DNA of 64,000 nt, taken from assembly GCF_001556515.1 (NCBI RefSeq), contig NZ_LSJA01000109.1:15878-79877 (forward strand), in the 5' to 3' direction. Origin of the DNA: Caulobacter sp. CCH9-E1 (GTDB taxonomy: Bacteria > Pseudomonadota > Alphaproteobacteria > Caulobacterales > Caulobacteraceae). Shown in pieces: positions 9,136 to 19,619 of this stretch. The notes under the pieces are model-generated. The model was not told the origin of the DNA. It did no database searches and was given only the letters and a program-made list of their open reading frames with translations. Position 1 is the stretch's first letter, and each line of letters opens with the position of its first letter. Made by a program: the position numbers and the translations under genes.

Positions 9136-9662
9136 ACCTTTCCGGACCGCCGTTCCATCACCAGGATCGGCGACCCCTTGTAGGCAGCGTGGGTCTTCAC
9201 GCGGAAGCCGACCTTGGTCGCAAGCGCGATCGAGGGCGCGTTCGCCACATTGATGATGCAGGGGACCACCGGCGGCGCCAGGGTCTCGTCGATCCAGGCC
9301 AGACCCGCCTCCACCGCTTCGGTCCCGAACCCCTGTCCGTGCGACCAGGCCGTCAGCACCCAGCCCATCTCGGGCAGGCCATAGAGGATGGGCTCCAGCT
9401 CGCGCCGCAGGTCCGCGAAGCCGACCTCGCCGACATAGCGGCCGGTCGCTGTCTCGCGCACCGCCCAGTAGCCGAAGCCCAGCACCTCCCAGAGTCCGCG
9501 GGCGCGCATCAGACGCGTCCAGCTCTCCTCCTCGGTGAACGGGCGGCCGCCGACATGGCGCGTGACCAGCGGATCGGCCCACATGGCGCGGCTGTCCTCG
9601 AAATCGTCCAGGGTAGGCGGCGACAGGGTCAGGCGCGGGGTCTTTAGAGTGGGAGCGGGCAT
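9132..9662 (-). CDS. GNAT N-acetyltransferase, RimJ/RimL type
   Basis: The protein has 176 residues. The N-terminus LKTPRLTLSPPTLDDFEDSR is the RimJ/RimL signature. The acetyl-CoA loop reads SHGQGFGTEAVEAGLAW, followed by NVANAPSIALATKVGFRVK, the conserved N-x-x-S/A-x-x-x-x-K-x-G-F motif. These enzymes acetylate N-terminal amines of ribosomal proteins, or small molecules. Its stop codon overlaps the stop of the convergent helix-hairpin-helix gene (CTAA at 9132-9135). Confidence 0.85.
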   Translation of the reverse strand: MPAPTLKTPRLTLSPPTLDDFEDSRAMWADPLVTRHVGGRPFTEEESWTRLMRARGLWEVLGFGYWAVRETATGRYVGEVGFADLRRELEPILYGLPEMGWVLTAWSHGQGFGTEAVEAGLAWIDETLAPPVVPCIINVANAPSIALATKVGFRVKTHAAYKGSPILVMERRSGKV

Positions 9663-9729
9663 CGGCCGGTAGGGTTTGCGGATCGGATGCGCCGCAAGCT
9701 ACACGGACGAGCCCTCCAGGAAAGAGCCC

Positions 9730-10107
9730 ATGACCTCGCCCGTCGACGCCATCGCCGCCCGCCGCAAGCTGACCAACAAGCTGATCGCCGCCAAGGACGC
9801 CGCCCGCCTGAAGCCGTTCTTTGATCCGCGCATCACGGTGATCGCCGGCGACGGTTCGCTGCTGCTGGGCGCCGAGGACGTCCTGGCGGCGTTCGCCGGC
9901 CAGTTCGCGGAGAAGGGCTTCGTGGCCTATGTGCGCACGACCGAGGACATCGCCCTGAACGCCGACGGGAGCCGCGCCGCCGAGCGCGGGCGCTGGGTCG
10001 GCTCCTGGACGGACGCGCCCGAGCAGTCGGGGACCTATCTGGCGACCTGGAAGAAGGTGACTGGCCAGTGGATGATCGAGAACGAGCTGTTCGTGACGCT
10101 GGCGTGA
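9730..10107 (+). CDS. NTF2-like (SnoaL/DUF4440) domain protein
   Basis: The 125-residue protein starts at the ATG with AGGAAAGAG upstream. It has the NTF2-like cone layout: an N-terminal helix (DAIAARRKLTNKLIAAKDAARL), a strand-rich core, and the characteristic closing strands SGTYLATWKKVTGQWMIENE. Family knowledge: DUF4440 and SnoaL proteins are ligand-binding folds or small isomerases, with no single conserved reaction. It stands alone between a divergent acetyltransferase and the DUF885 gene. Confidence 0.75.
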   Translation: MTSPVDAIAARRKLTNKLIAAKDAARLKPFFDPRITVIAGDGSLLLGAEDVLAAFAGQFAEKGFVAYVRTTEDIALNADGSRAAERGRWVGSWTDAPEQSGTYLATWKKVTGQWMIENELFVTLA

Positions 10108-10121
10108 CCAACGAGGCTGGA

Positions 10122-10165
10122 CGCCGCCCCATGACTCGGAATTAATTTCGCCGCACGGGGCGGCG
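10122..10165 (+). terminator. possible terminator hairpin
   Basis: CGCCGCCCC (10122-10130) pairs with GGGGCGGCG (10157-10165) across a 26-nt loop after the NTF2-like gene. The T-rich tail is short, so this is a weak call. Confidence 0.4.
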
Positions 10166-10210
10166 GCCTTACGCCTTCGTCCTCCAAATATGTCCTGGGG
10201 AGGAAAAGCC

Positions 10211-12034
10211 TTGCTCAATCGCCGTCAGATGATGTTCGCCTCGGCCGCCGCGGGCTTCGCCGCGACCGGTGGTTTGCCGTCCCTGGCCCTGGCCCGCGAG
10301 GGCGAGGTCGCCAAGCTGAACGCCCTGTTCGACGAGGCCATGGCGCTGCAACTGCGCCAGTCGCCAGAAACCGCGACCGGTCTTGGCCTCGACACCGGCG
10401 ACCTCGCTTGGACCAAGGGCCTGCTGTCCGACCGCTCGTTCGCCGCCATCGAGGCGGGCGCCGCCACCACCAGCAAGCAGCTTGCCGCCCTGCGCGCCAT
10501 CGACCGCCGCGCCCTCAAGGGCATGGACGCGGTGAACTATGACACCGTCGAGTTCGTGCTGTCCGTCCAGGACGAGGGCAACAGGAAGTTCACCTACGCC
10601 GGCGGCGGCTCCGGCGCGCCCTACGTGCTGAGCCAGCTGACGGGCAGCTACCAGTACATGCCCGACTTCCTCGACACCCAGCACAGCATCGAGACCAAGG
10701 CCGACGCCGACGCTTATCTGTCGCGGATGGAAGGCTTCGCGCGGCTGATGGACCAGGAGACGGCGATCGCCAAGCGCGACATCGCCGACGGTGTGATCCC
10801 GCCGGACTTCATCATCGACAAGGCCCTGATCCAGATGCGGGCCTTCGCGACCACGCCGACCGCCGAGGCGCCGCTGGTCAAGTCGATCGCGCGCCGGACC
10901 AAGGACAAGAGCATCGCCGGCGACTGGGCCGGCGAGGCCGCGAAGATCTACGAAAACTCGGTGCTGCCGGCCCTGAAGCGCCAGATCGCGCTGATGGAGA
11001 GCATTCGACCCAAGGCCACGCACGACGCGGGCGTGTGGAGGCTGAAGAACGGCGCGGACTACTATGCGCTTTCGCTGAAGAACTACACGACCTCGACCCT
11101 GACGCCGGACGAGATCCACCAGCTGGGACTCGACATGGTCAAGTCGATCGAGGCCGAGGCCGACAAGCTGTTCAAGAAGATCGGCATGACCCAAGGCACG
11201 GTCGGCGACCGCATGCGCAAACTGGGCGAGGACTTCTATCCGAATACGGATGAGGCCAAGGAGCAGCTGATCAAGGACCTGAACGACAAGGCCAAGTGGA
11301 TCGAAAAGCAGCTGCCGGCCTATTTCGGCCAGCTGCCCAAGGCGCCGCTGGAGATCCGCCGCGTGCCCAAGGCCATCGAGGCCGGCGCGCCGGGCGGCTA
11401 CTACAACTCGCCCTCGCTGGATGGGAAGCGCCCGGGGATCTACTGGATCAACCTGCGCGACACCAAGGAGCAGGCCAAGTACACCCTGACCACCCTGACG
11501 GTGCACGAGGGCGTCCCCGGTCACCACCTGCAGCTGTCGCTGTCCAACGAAGCCAAGGGGCTGCCGATGATCCGCAAGATCGTCGGCTTCTCGGGCTACG
11601 CCGAGGGCTGGGCGCTCTATTCCGAGCAGTTGGCCGTCGAGATGGGCATCTACAAGAACGACCCGCGCGGCCAGATCGGCATGCTGCACGACGCCCTGTT
11701 CCGCGCCGTGCGCCTGGTCGTCGACACCGGCATGCACCACAAGAAGTGGAGCCGCGAACAGGCCGTGAAGTACATGGCCGAGACGATGGGCGACGAGGAG
11801 AGCGGCTCGATCACCGAGATCGAACGCTACGTCGTGTGGCCGGGCCAGGCCTGCAGCTACATGATCGGCAAGATCGTCTTCCTACGCGCCCGGGCCAAGG
11901 CTCAGAAGGCGCTGGGCAAGAAGTTCGACATCCGCGAGTTCCATGACGCGGCTTTGCTGTCTGGCATGACGCCGCTGACCGTGCTGGAGCAGGTTGTCGA
12001 CAACTACATCGTCGCCAAGGGCGGCAAGGCCTAA
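10211..12034 (+). CDS. DUF885 family protein, Tat-exported putative metallopeptidase
   Basis: The protein has 607 residues. I choose the TTG at 10211 over the ATG at 10190. The sequence GGGGAGGAAAAGCC before the TTG is an excellent ribosome site, and it makes the protein begin with a clean twin-arginine signal (NRRQMMFASAAAGFAATGG, cleavage near LALA). The DUF885 core contains HEGVPGHHLQ (about residues 437-446), a zinc-peptidase-like HExxxHH pattern, followed by the EGWALYSEQLAVEMG helix that supplies a further Glu. Family members are uncharacterised exported proteins thought to be peptidases of the thermolysin-like clan. A GC-rich hairpin separates it from the convergent EAL gene. Confidence 0.85.
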   Translation: MLNRRQMMFASAAAGFAATGGLPSLALAREGEVAKLNALFDEAMALQLRQSPETATGLGLDTGDLAWTKGLLSDRSFAAIEAGAATTSKQLAALRAIDRRALKGMDAVNYDTVEFVLSVQDEGNRKFTYAGGGSGAPYVLSQLTGSYQYMPDFLDTQHSIETKADADAYLSRMEGFARLMDQETAIAKRDIADGVIPPDFIIDKALIQMRAFATTPTAEAPLVKSIARRTKDKSIAGDWAGEAAKIYENSVLPALKRQIALMESIRPKATHDAGVWRLKNGADYYALSLKNYTTSTLTPDEIHQLGLDMVKSIEAEADKLFKKIGMTQGTVGDRMRKLGEDFYPNTDEAKEQLIKDLNDKAKWIEKQLPAYFGQLPKAPLEIRRVPKAIEAGAPGGYYNSPSLDGKRPGIYWINLRDTKEQAKYTLTTLTVHEGVPGHHLQLSLSNEAKGLPMIRKIVGFSGYAEGWALYSEQLAVEMGIYKNDPRGQIGMLHDALFRAVRLVVDTGMHHKKWSREQAVKYMAETMGDEESGSITEIERYVVWPGQACSYMIGKIVFLRARAKAQKALGKKFDIREFHDAALLSGMTPLTVLEQVVDNYIVAKGGKA

Positions 12035-12045
12035 CGCCGCTTCCG

Positions 12046-12074
12046 CGCCCCTCCTCCGGTTCGGGGGAGGGGCG
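12046..12074. terminator. hairpin between convergent genes
   Basis: CGCCCCTCC (12046-12054) pairs with GGAGGGGCG (12066-12074). It lies between the stops of the DUF885 and EAL genes. There is no clear T-tract. Confidence 0.5.
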
Positions 12075-12079
12075 ATCTC

Positions 12080-13687
12080 CTATCCCCAGCTTTCGGAAGC
12101 GCCGGCGCGCCGCGCCATGGCGCGGACGGGAGCGGTGGTCCTCAGGGCGGGGGAGGGCTTTTCGGCGGCCTTGCCGTAGAGCCACCCCTGGGCGAAATCG
12201 ACGCCGGCGTTGCGAACGATGTCCTCGACTTCCGGCGTCTCGACCATCTCGGCCACGGTGCGGATCTTCAGGTCTCGGCACATCTTCACCAAGTGACGAA
12301 CCATGGCGCCGTCGCGGCTGTTGTCCGCTAATTCCCGGACATAGCGCCCGTCGATCTTCACGATATCCAGGTTCAACTGCTGCAGATAGGCGAACGAGGC
12401 TGAGCCCGCGCCGAAGTCGTCCAGGCAGACCATCGAGCCCATCGACCGCAGCGCCTGGATATTCTGGTTGGCGTAGGGCAGGTCGTCGATCGCCGACGTC
12501 TCGGTGATCTCGAAGATCAGGCGGCCCTTGACCTCGTCGAAGCGGGCCAGCAGGCGGTCGATATGGTCGACAAAGGTCTCGCTGACGATCGTGCGGCCCG
12601 AAATGTTCACCGCCAACCTAAGCTTGCCTTCGTAGTCGTTGGCCAGGCGCTTGATCACCTGTTCCACCACCACCTTGTCGAGCTCCTCGATCAGGTCGAA
12701 CTCCTCGGCCATGCGGATCATGGCGAAGGGGCTGGCGCCGTCCTCGAACCGGACCAGGGCCTCGTGGTGATGCGCCTGGCCCGTGGCCATGGCGACGACC
12801 GGTTGAAAAGCCAGGTTGAAACGGCGCTGGGTGATGACCGCGCTGAGGGCGCCGGCCTGGGCCAGGGTGCGCTTCACCGAGCGGTTCATGGCGTCGGTGA
12901 GGCTGGCGGGCGGCCCCTCTTTCAGGCCGGCGCGCAGGAAGTCGTCCAGCGCGTAGCGGAGAGCTCGCAAGGCCCGGGACGGCGCCGCGGCGTTCTCCAG
13001 CGGCACGACGTGGGCCTTGGCCTCGGTGTTCGCGATCTGGCTCAGGCGCTTGAGCATCGTCTCGGACTGCTCGTCGCGCGATCGCACGAGCGCGAAGCGG
13101 TCCTGCGACAGCTGGGTGGCGGCCGAGCCGCCATGCGACTCCGCGCGCACCGCGCCGGCCACGCGCACGTCGAGCTCGGCGGCTTCGCTGGGCGAGAGGC
13201 CGTCGCGCATGGCGCCGAGGCCCGCGAATTCGACCATCGCCAACTCCAGCTCCATGCCGGTGGCGCGGGCGGCCTCGAAAAGGCCCTTGGCGATGTCGTC
13301 GAAGGTCTCGCGGGGCTGCAACTCGCCGGGTTTCAGCGCCGGCGCGGACGCCTGGGCGACGGTCACGGCGCAGGAGATGCGGCCTTCGTTCTCGGGCAGG
13401 GCGCGCAGGATGACGCCGACGTGGCGCGTCTGATCGTCCACGAGGCGCAGGACGATAGGGCCGCGCCGCTGGCCATCGCTCGCGGACGCCAGCACGGCGT
13501 CCATCAACGGCCGATCGTCGGGATGGAACAGGCTGCTCCACGTCGCGCCCGTCAAGGCGGCCTCGCTTCGGCCCATGATCCGCTGAGCCGCCCCCAAGGC
13601 TAGGCGCACCTGGCCGTCCCGCAGCTCAACCAGGAGGTCGGCGCTGGCGAAGGCGAGGCCCAACAAGCGGCGGGGATCGATCGACAA
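12080..13687 (-). CDS. PAS / degenerate GGDEF / EAL domain c-di-GMP phosphodiesterase
   Basis: The protein has about 535 residues. A PAS-like N-terminus (to about 120) is followed by a GGDEF-like region (about 130-250) with no GGDEF signature, then an EAL domain (about 275-520). The EAL catalytic set looks complete: HEALVRF, NISGRTI, EITETSAI, DDFGAG, KIDGRYV, AEMVE, and Q in QGWLYG. Hydrolysis of c-di-GMP is therefore plausible. The frame is open to a TTG at 13753 without a ribosome site; I prefer the TTG at 13687 with GGAG nine bases upstream. It is probably the gene that precedes recA in C. crescentus too. The start is uncertain; the EAL call is firm. Confidence 0.85.
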   Translation of the reverse strand: MSIDPRRLLGLAFASADLLVELRDGQVRLALGAAQRIMGRSEAALTGATWSSLFHPDDRPLMDAVLASASDGQRRGPIVLRLVDDQTRHVGVILRALPENEGRISCAVTVAQASAPALKPGELQPRETFDDIAKGLFEAARATGMELELAMVEFAGLGAMRDGLSPSEAAELDVRVAGAVRAESHGGSAATQLSQDRFALVRSRDEQSETMLKRLSQIANTEAKAHVVPLENAAAPSRALRALRYALDDFLRAGLKEGPPASLTDAMNRSVKRTLAQAGALSAVITQRRFNLAFQPVVAMATGQAHHHEALVRFEDGASPFAMIRMAEEFDLIEELDKVVVEQVIKRLANDYEGKLRLAVNISGRTIVSETFVDHIDRLLARFDEVKGRLIFEITETSAIDDLPYANQNIQALRSMGSMVCLDDFGAGSASFAYLQQLNLDIVKIDGRYVRELADNSRDGAMVRHLVKMCRDLKIRTVAEMVETPEVEDIVRNAGVDFAQGWLYGKAAEKPSPALRTTAPVRAMARRAGASESWG

Positions 13688-13828
13688 AGCGGCCTTCTCC
13701 AGAACTGAAGGAAAGCTGCCACGAACGAACTTAAGGAGCGGTTGAAAACCCAAGGTTTAGCCGCTCAGCCCACCCCATTTTTTGCCTCCCGGGCCCTCTA
13801 CGTCAGAAACGGACGTTTCTGCGCACGA

Positions 13829-13843
13829 GAACATCTTGCGAAC
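13829..13843. promoter_or_regulatory. LexA (SOS) box upstream of recA
   Basis: GAACATCTTGCGAAC is GAAC-N7-GAAC, the reverse complement of the alphaproteobacterial LexA site GTTC-N7-GTTC. It lies about 108 bases before the recA ATG, in the gap between recA and the divergent EAL gene, where LexA repression of recA is expected. It could influence the EAL gene too. Confidence 0.85.
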
Positions 13844-13950
13844 TTGGAACAAAGGCGGTACACATTAAGGGTGTTCCACAGGTCGTTGCGACAGGGCGCT
13901 GGAAGCGCCGGGCGACCCACCGGAATCATGGGATAGAGGGCGGACCAACA

Positions 13951-15021
13951 ATGACCAGTCAGGCGGCTTTGAAACTCGTGGCCAAGGAAGAAGGCGATAA
14001 GCAACGCGCGCTAGAGGCGGCTCTCGCCCAGATCGACCGCGCGTTCGGCAAGGGCTCGGTGATGAAGCTGGGCGAAAAGGGCAAGGTCGAAATGGAGTCG
14101 GTCTCGACCGGCTCGCTGGGCCTCGACATCGCGCTCGGCATCGGCGGCCTGCCCAAGGGGCGGATCATCGAAGTCTACGGGCCGGAAAGCTCGGGTAAGA
14201 CCACCCTGGCGCTGCACGTCGTGGCCGAGGTGCAGAAGGCTGGCGGCACCGCCGCCTTCGTGGACGCCGAGCACGCTTTGGATCCCTCCTACGCGTTCAA
14301 GCTGGGCGTCAATCTCGACAACCTGCTGGTCTCCCAGCCCGACAACGGCGAGCAGGCGCTGGAGATCACCGACACCCTGGTTCGCTCGGGCGCTGTGGAC
14401 ATCGTCGTCGTCGACTCGGTGGCGGCCCTGACGCCGAAGGCCGAAATCGAAGGCGAGATGGGCGACAGCCTGCCGGGCTTGCAGGCCCGTCTGATGAGCC
14501 AGGCGCTGCGTAAGCTGACCGCCTCGATCAACAAGGCCAACACCATCGTCATCTTCATCAACCAGATCCGTCACAAGATCGGGGTGATGTATGGCAGCCC
14601 GGAAACCACCACCGGCGGCAACGCGCTGAAGTTCTACGCCTCGGTGCGTCTCGACATCCGCCGCACCGGCTCGGTGAAGGTCCGCGACGAAATCATCGGC
14701 AACAACGTCCGCGTGAAGGTCGTGAAGAACAAGGTGGCTCCGCCGTTCCGCGAGGTCGAGTTCGACATCATGTACGGCGAGGGCATCTCCAAGCTCGGCG
14801 AGGTCATCGACCTGGGCGTCAAGGCCGGCATCATCGAGAAGGCCGGCTCCTGGTTCTCGTACGGCAGCCAGCGCATCGGGCAGGGCCGAGACAACGTCCG
14901 CGAGTTCCTGAAGAACAATCCGGATATCGCCAACAGCATCGAAGCGGCCGTCCGCAAGTCGTCGCAGAAGATCGAGGAAGAACTTCTGGTCGGCGGCCCG
15001 GAGGAGGGCGACGAGGAGTAG
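13951..15021 (+). CDS. recA: recombinase RecA
   Basis: The 356-residue RecA catalyses ATP-dependent strand exchange and LexA self-cleavage. The Walker A motif GPESSGKT lies at 77-84. VVVDSVAAL is the Walker B strand, followed by loops L1 and L2 (EGEMGDS and [22 protein letters not shown]). The C-terminus is short and acidic (GGPEEGDEE). The sequence is nearly identical to my recollection of C. crescentus RecA, with scattered differences. It is transcribed from an SOS-box promoter and ends before a strong hairpin terminator. Confidence 0.98.
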   Translation: MTSQAALKLVAKEEGDKQRALEAALAQIDRAFGKGSVMKLGEKGKVEMESVSTGSLGLDIALGIGGLPKGRIIEVYGPESSGKTTLALHVVAEVQKAGGTAAFVDAEHALDPSYAFKLGVNLDNLLVSQPDNGEQALEITDTLVRSGAVDIVVVDSVAALTPKAEIEGEMGDSLPGLQARLMSQALRKLTASINKANTIVIFINQIRHKIGVMYGSPETTTGGNALKFYASVRLDIRRTGSVKVRDEIIGNNVRVKVVKNKVAPPFREVEFDIMYGEGISKLGEVIDLGVKAGIIEKAGSWFSYGSQRIGQGRDNVREFLKNNPDIANSIEAAVRKSSQKIEEELLVGGPEEGDEE

Positions 15022-15116
15022 TCCTCGCCCTCAAGGGTTTCGCGGCCCTCGCATCAGCCACGGGCGGTCCCCGCCTTCAACACGCCCGCGGCGCCACCGC
15101 CGCGACGGCCGCGATC

Positions 15117-15151
15117 AGGCCGCCTGGACCCCATGCCAGGCGGCCTATTTC
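15117..15151 (+). terminator. recA terminator
   Basis: AGGCCGCCTGG (15117-15127) pairs with CCAGGCGGCCT (15136-15146) around an 8-nt loop, followed by ATTTCTT. This is an intrinsic terminator about 100 bases after the recA stop. Confidence 0.8.
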
Positions 15152-15193
15152 TTGCGCCCTTGTTGGGCATCAGGGCCCTCTCAAAGAGAGTGT

Positions 15194-16141
15194 TCACGAC
15201 TGATCGAAGCAGGTTGCCCGCGCCTGCGCTATGGTTCCGCCCACATAACAAGGCGGGCCCAGCATCCGGTCGAGCGCGGGACGCAGGATCGTGAGATGGC
15301 TTGCGCCAAACACGACGAGAACGTTTTCGCCCTTGGTCAGGTGATCGGCGATCGTCTTCAATAGAAAGGCGTCCCGCGCCCGTCCGACCGTCGCCGCTAT
15401 CCTGTTGGTGTTGAAGTCGCCATCAACCAACGGCCCAACTTCCTCCAGCCGGAATGTGACGCCAAAGGGCCGGCCGTTCGTCTGTTCGTACCAGCGCGCC
15501 CACGCGGCGTAATCTGGAAGCGTGGTTTCCGTCAGGCCTAGTCGGCTCCTATTGCGGACCAGCTCGCCTTCGATCAGGGCCGCGGCTCGGACATCTCCAC
15601 CATCGACTACACGTTTCTCCCTGATCCACTGAGGGACCGATCGAAGCGTGTAAAATCCCAGCAGATCGACATCCGAGACGCCATCGGCGCGAACGCGATC
15701 GCGAATAACCGCGTCGTCTGGCTCGCCGCCCCAGATATGAGCGCCCTGTTGAATGGCGCCGCGCAAAGCAGGAACGCTCTCGCCGCCCATGACAAAACCA
15801 TCTGTTTCGGTCTGAGACGCAAGCCATTGCAGAGTGCGGGGAGCGTCTGGTCCTCGCGCGTAGGGAAAGCCCTCCGCGATCAGCGTGTCGAAATGCGCGC
15901 GGCCGTAGACGTCGATAATCAGCTTGAACGTGGGACTATCCGAACGTGTCGAATGGTTCGCTCCCACGAAAACCAAGCTACGTCCTCGCCAACGATAGAT
16001 CGCAGCGAACGCCTCTTCCGGTTGCTGGTCGCGCAGGTCACGAGTCCATGGTGCGAGCTGAGCGACGTCTGGATGCGGGCCGCTCGAGCAACCCGCCAAA
16101 AACGCCCCGGACAGAGACAAGATCAGTCCCGCTTTCCGCAC
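15194..16141 (-). CDS. lipoprotein with TraB/TIKI-like domain
   Basis: The 315-residue protein starts at a GTG with GAGGG eight bases upstream. It has a lipoprotein signal (residues 1-18, lipobox LAGC). The core resembles the TraB/TIKI (erythromycin-esterase/ChaN-like) superfamily: the first strand and His motif VFVGANHSTRSD, the FDTLIAEGFP strand, and a C-terminal VVFGASHL segment, equivalent to the usual G-x-x-H elements. I assign it to this superfamily by motif pattern only. Base composition looks lower in GC than flanking genes, and it sits alone between recA and alaS on the opposite strand, which suggests later insertion. An envelope hydrolase or haem-binding role is possible but unproven. 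Confidence 0.6.
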   Translation of the reverse strand: MRKAGLILSLSGAFLAGCSSGPHPDVAQLAPWTRDLRDQQPEEAFAAIYRWRGRSLVFVGANHSTRSDSPTFKLIIDVYGRAHFDTLIAEGFPYARGPDAPRTLQWLASQTETDGFVMGGESVPALRGAIQQGAHIWGGEPDDAVIRDRVRADGVSDVDLLGFYTLRSVPQWIREKRVVDGGDVRAAALIEGELVRNRSRLGLTETTLPDYAAWARWYEQTNGRPFGVTFRLEEVGPLVDGDFNTNRIAATVGRARDAFLLKTIADHLTKGENVLVVFGASHLTILRPALDRMLGPPCYVGGTIAQARATCFDQS

Positions 16142-16334
16142 GTTTTCCCTCGAGACTTGTATGATCTAACCAACGGCGAGCTGACACTTGTCGGTCTCGG
16201 CGACATGCGCAACAGGCTCTTTTCCATGCTCCAACGCGCCCCCATCTCCGAGTCGGTTTCCCCTTCGCTAAAAACCGCGCTATGCAGCGCGCGACTCCCG
16301 GCCGCTCGCCGGACGCTTATGACTTGAGACGCTC

Positions 16335-18977
<2,643 letters not shown>

Positions 18978-18999
18978 TCGCCGGGATCGACGAGAAGGC

Positions 19000-19031
19000 A
19001 AAAGGGGGCGCTTCAAAGGCGTCCCCTTTTC
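19000..19031. terminator. alaS terminator
   Basis: AAAAGGGG-GCGC pairs with GCG-CCCCTTTT around TTCAAAG. The A and T runs flank the stem, so it can act for alaS and for the convergent VOC gene. Confidence 0.75.
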
Positions 19032-19047
19032 TGTATGACGGGCGGAT

Positions 19048-19425
19048 TCAGGCTTTCAGGAACGCGGACAGCTTGTTGCCGTCGGGATCGCGGACATAGG
19101 CCAGATAGTAGCCTTCGCCGTAGTTTGGACGAGGACCGGGCGGGCCGGCGCAGGACCCCCCGTGCGTCAGAGCGGCCGCGTGGAAGGCGTCGACCTGGGC
19201 TTGGGTGCTGGCGGTGAGGCCAACCATGATCCCGTTACCCGCCCGGGCGGGCAGACCGTTCTCGGGGCTGCAGATCAGGATCGTGGCGTGGTCGGGATCC
19301 GGGCCGTAGCCGATCCAATCCTCTTGTCGCCACAGGCGGCTGTGCCCGAGCGCGCCGAGCACCGCATCGTAGAAGGCTTGAGCGCGGTCGCTGTCGCTCG
19401 CGCCGATCGTGATGTAGTTGATCAT
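19048..19425 (-). CDS. VOC (glyoxalase/bleomycin-resistance fold) family protein
   Basis: The protein has 125 residues. It shows the paired beta-alpha-beta-beta-beta modules of the vicinal-oxygen-chelate superfamily: INYITIGASDSDRAQAFYDAVLGALG at the start and YLAYVRDPDGNKLSAFLKA at the end, the common signature of glyoxalase-like proteins. The metal-binding His/Glu set of a true glyoxalase I is not obvious, so the substrate is unassigned. Confidence 0.8.
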   Translation of the reverse strand: MINYITIGASDSDRAQAFYDAVLGALGHSRLWRQEDWIGYGPDPDHATILICSPENGLPARAGNGIMVGLTASTQAQVDAFHAAALTHGGSCAGPPGPRPNYGEGYYLAYVRDPDGNKLSAFLKA

Positions 19426-19619
19426 GTGACATCCTCCTGATCGGAGGCTAGGTCGATCCGCTGACCAATCGCGTCAGCAGTCGCCCTTCCCTTGGCGCGT
19501 TGGTCGTGACCCGGCAGCATTCCCCGGCGTTAACATCCCCAAGGCGTCTTTCTGAAGAAAACAACCCTTGCGGGATTATCTTCTCCGGCGCCCAATGCTT
19601 GGCGGCCGGAGGATGGATC

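Noticed and set aside
16142..16334. Possible T-box or amino-acid leader before alaS
   Set aside because: No T-box sequence, specifier loop or leader peptide is seen; T-boxes are not expected in alphaproteobacteria.
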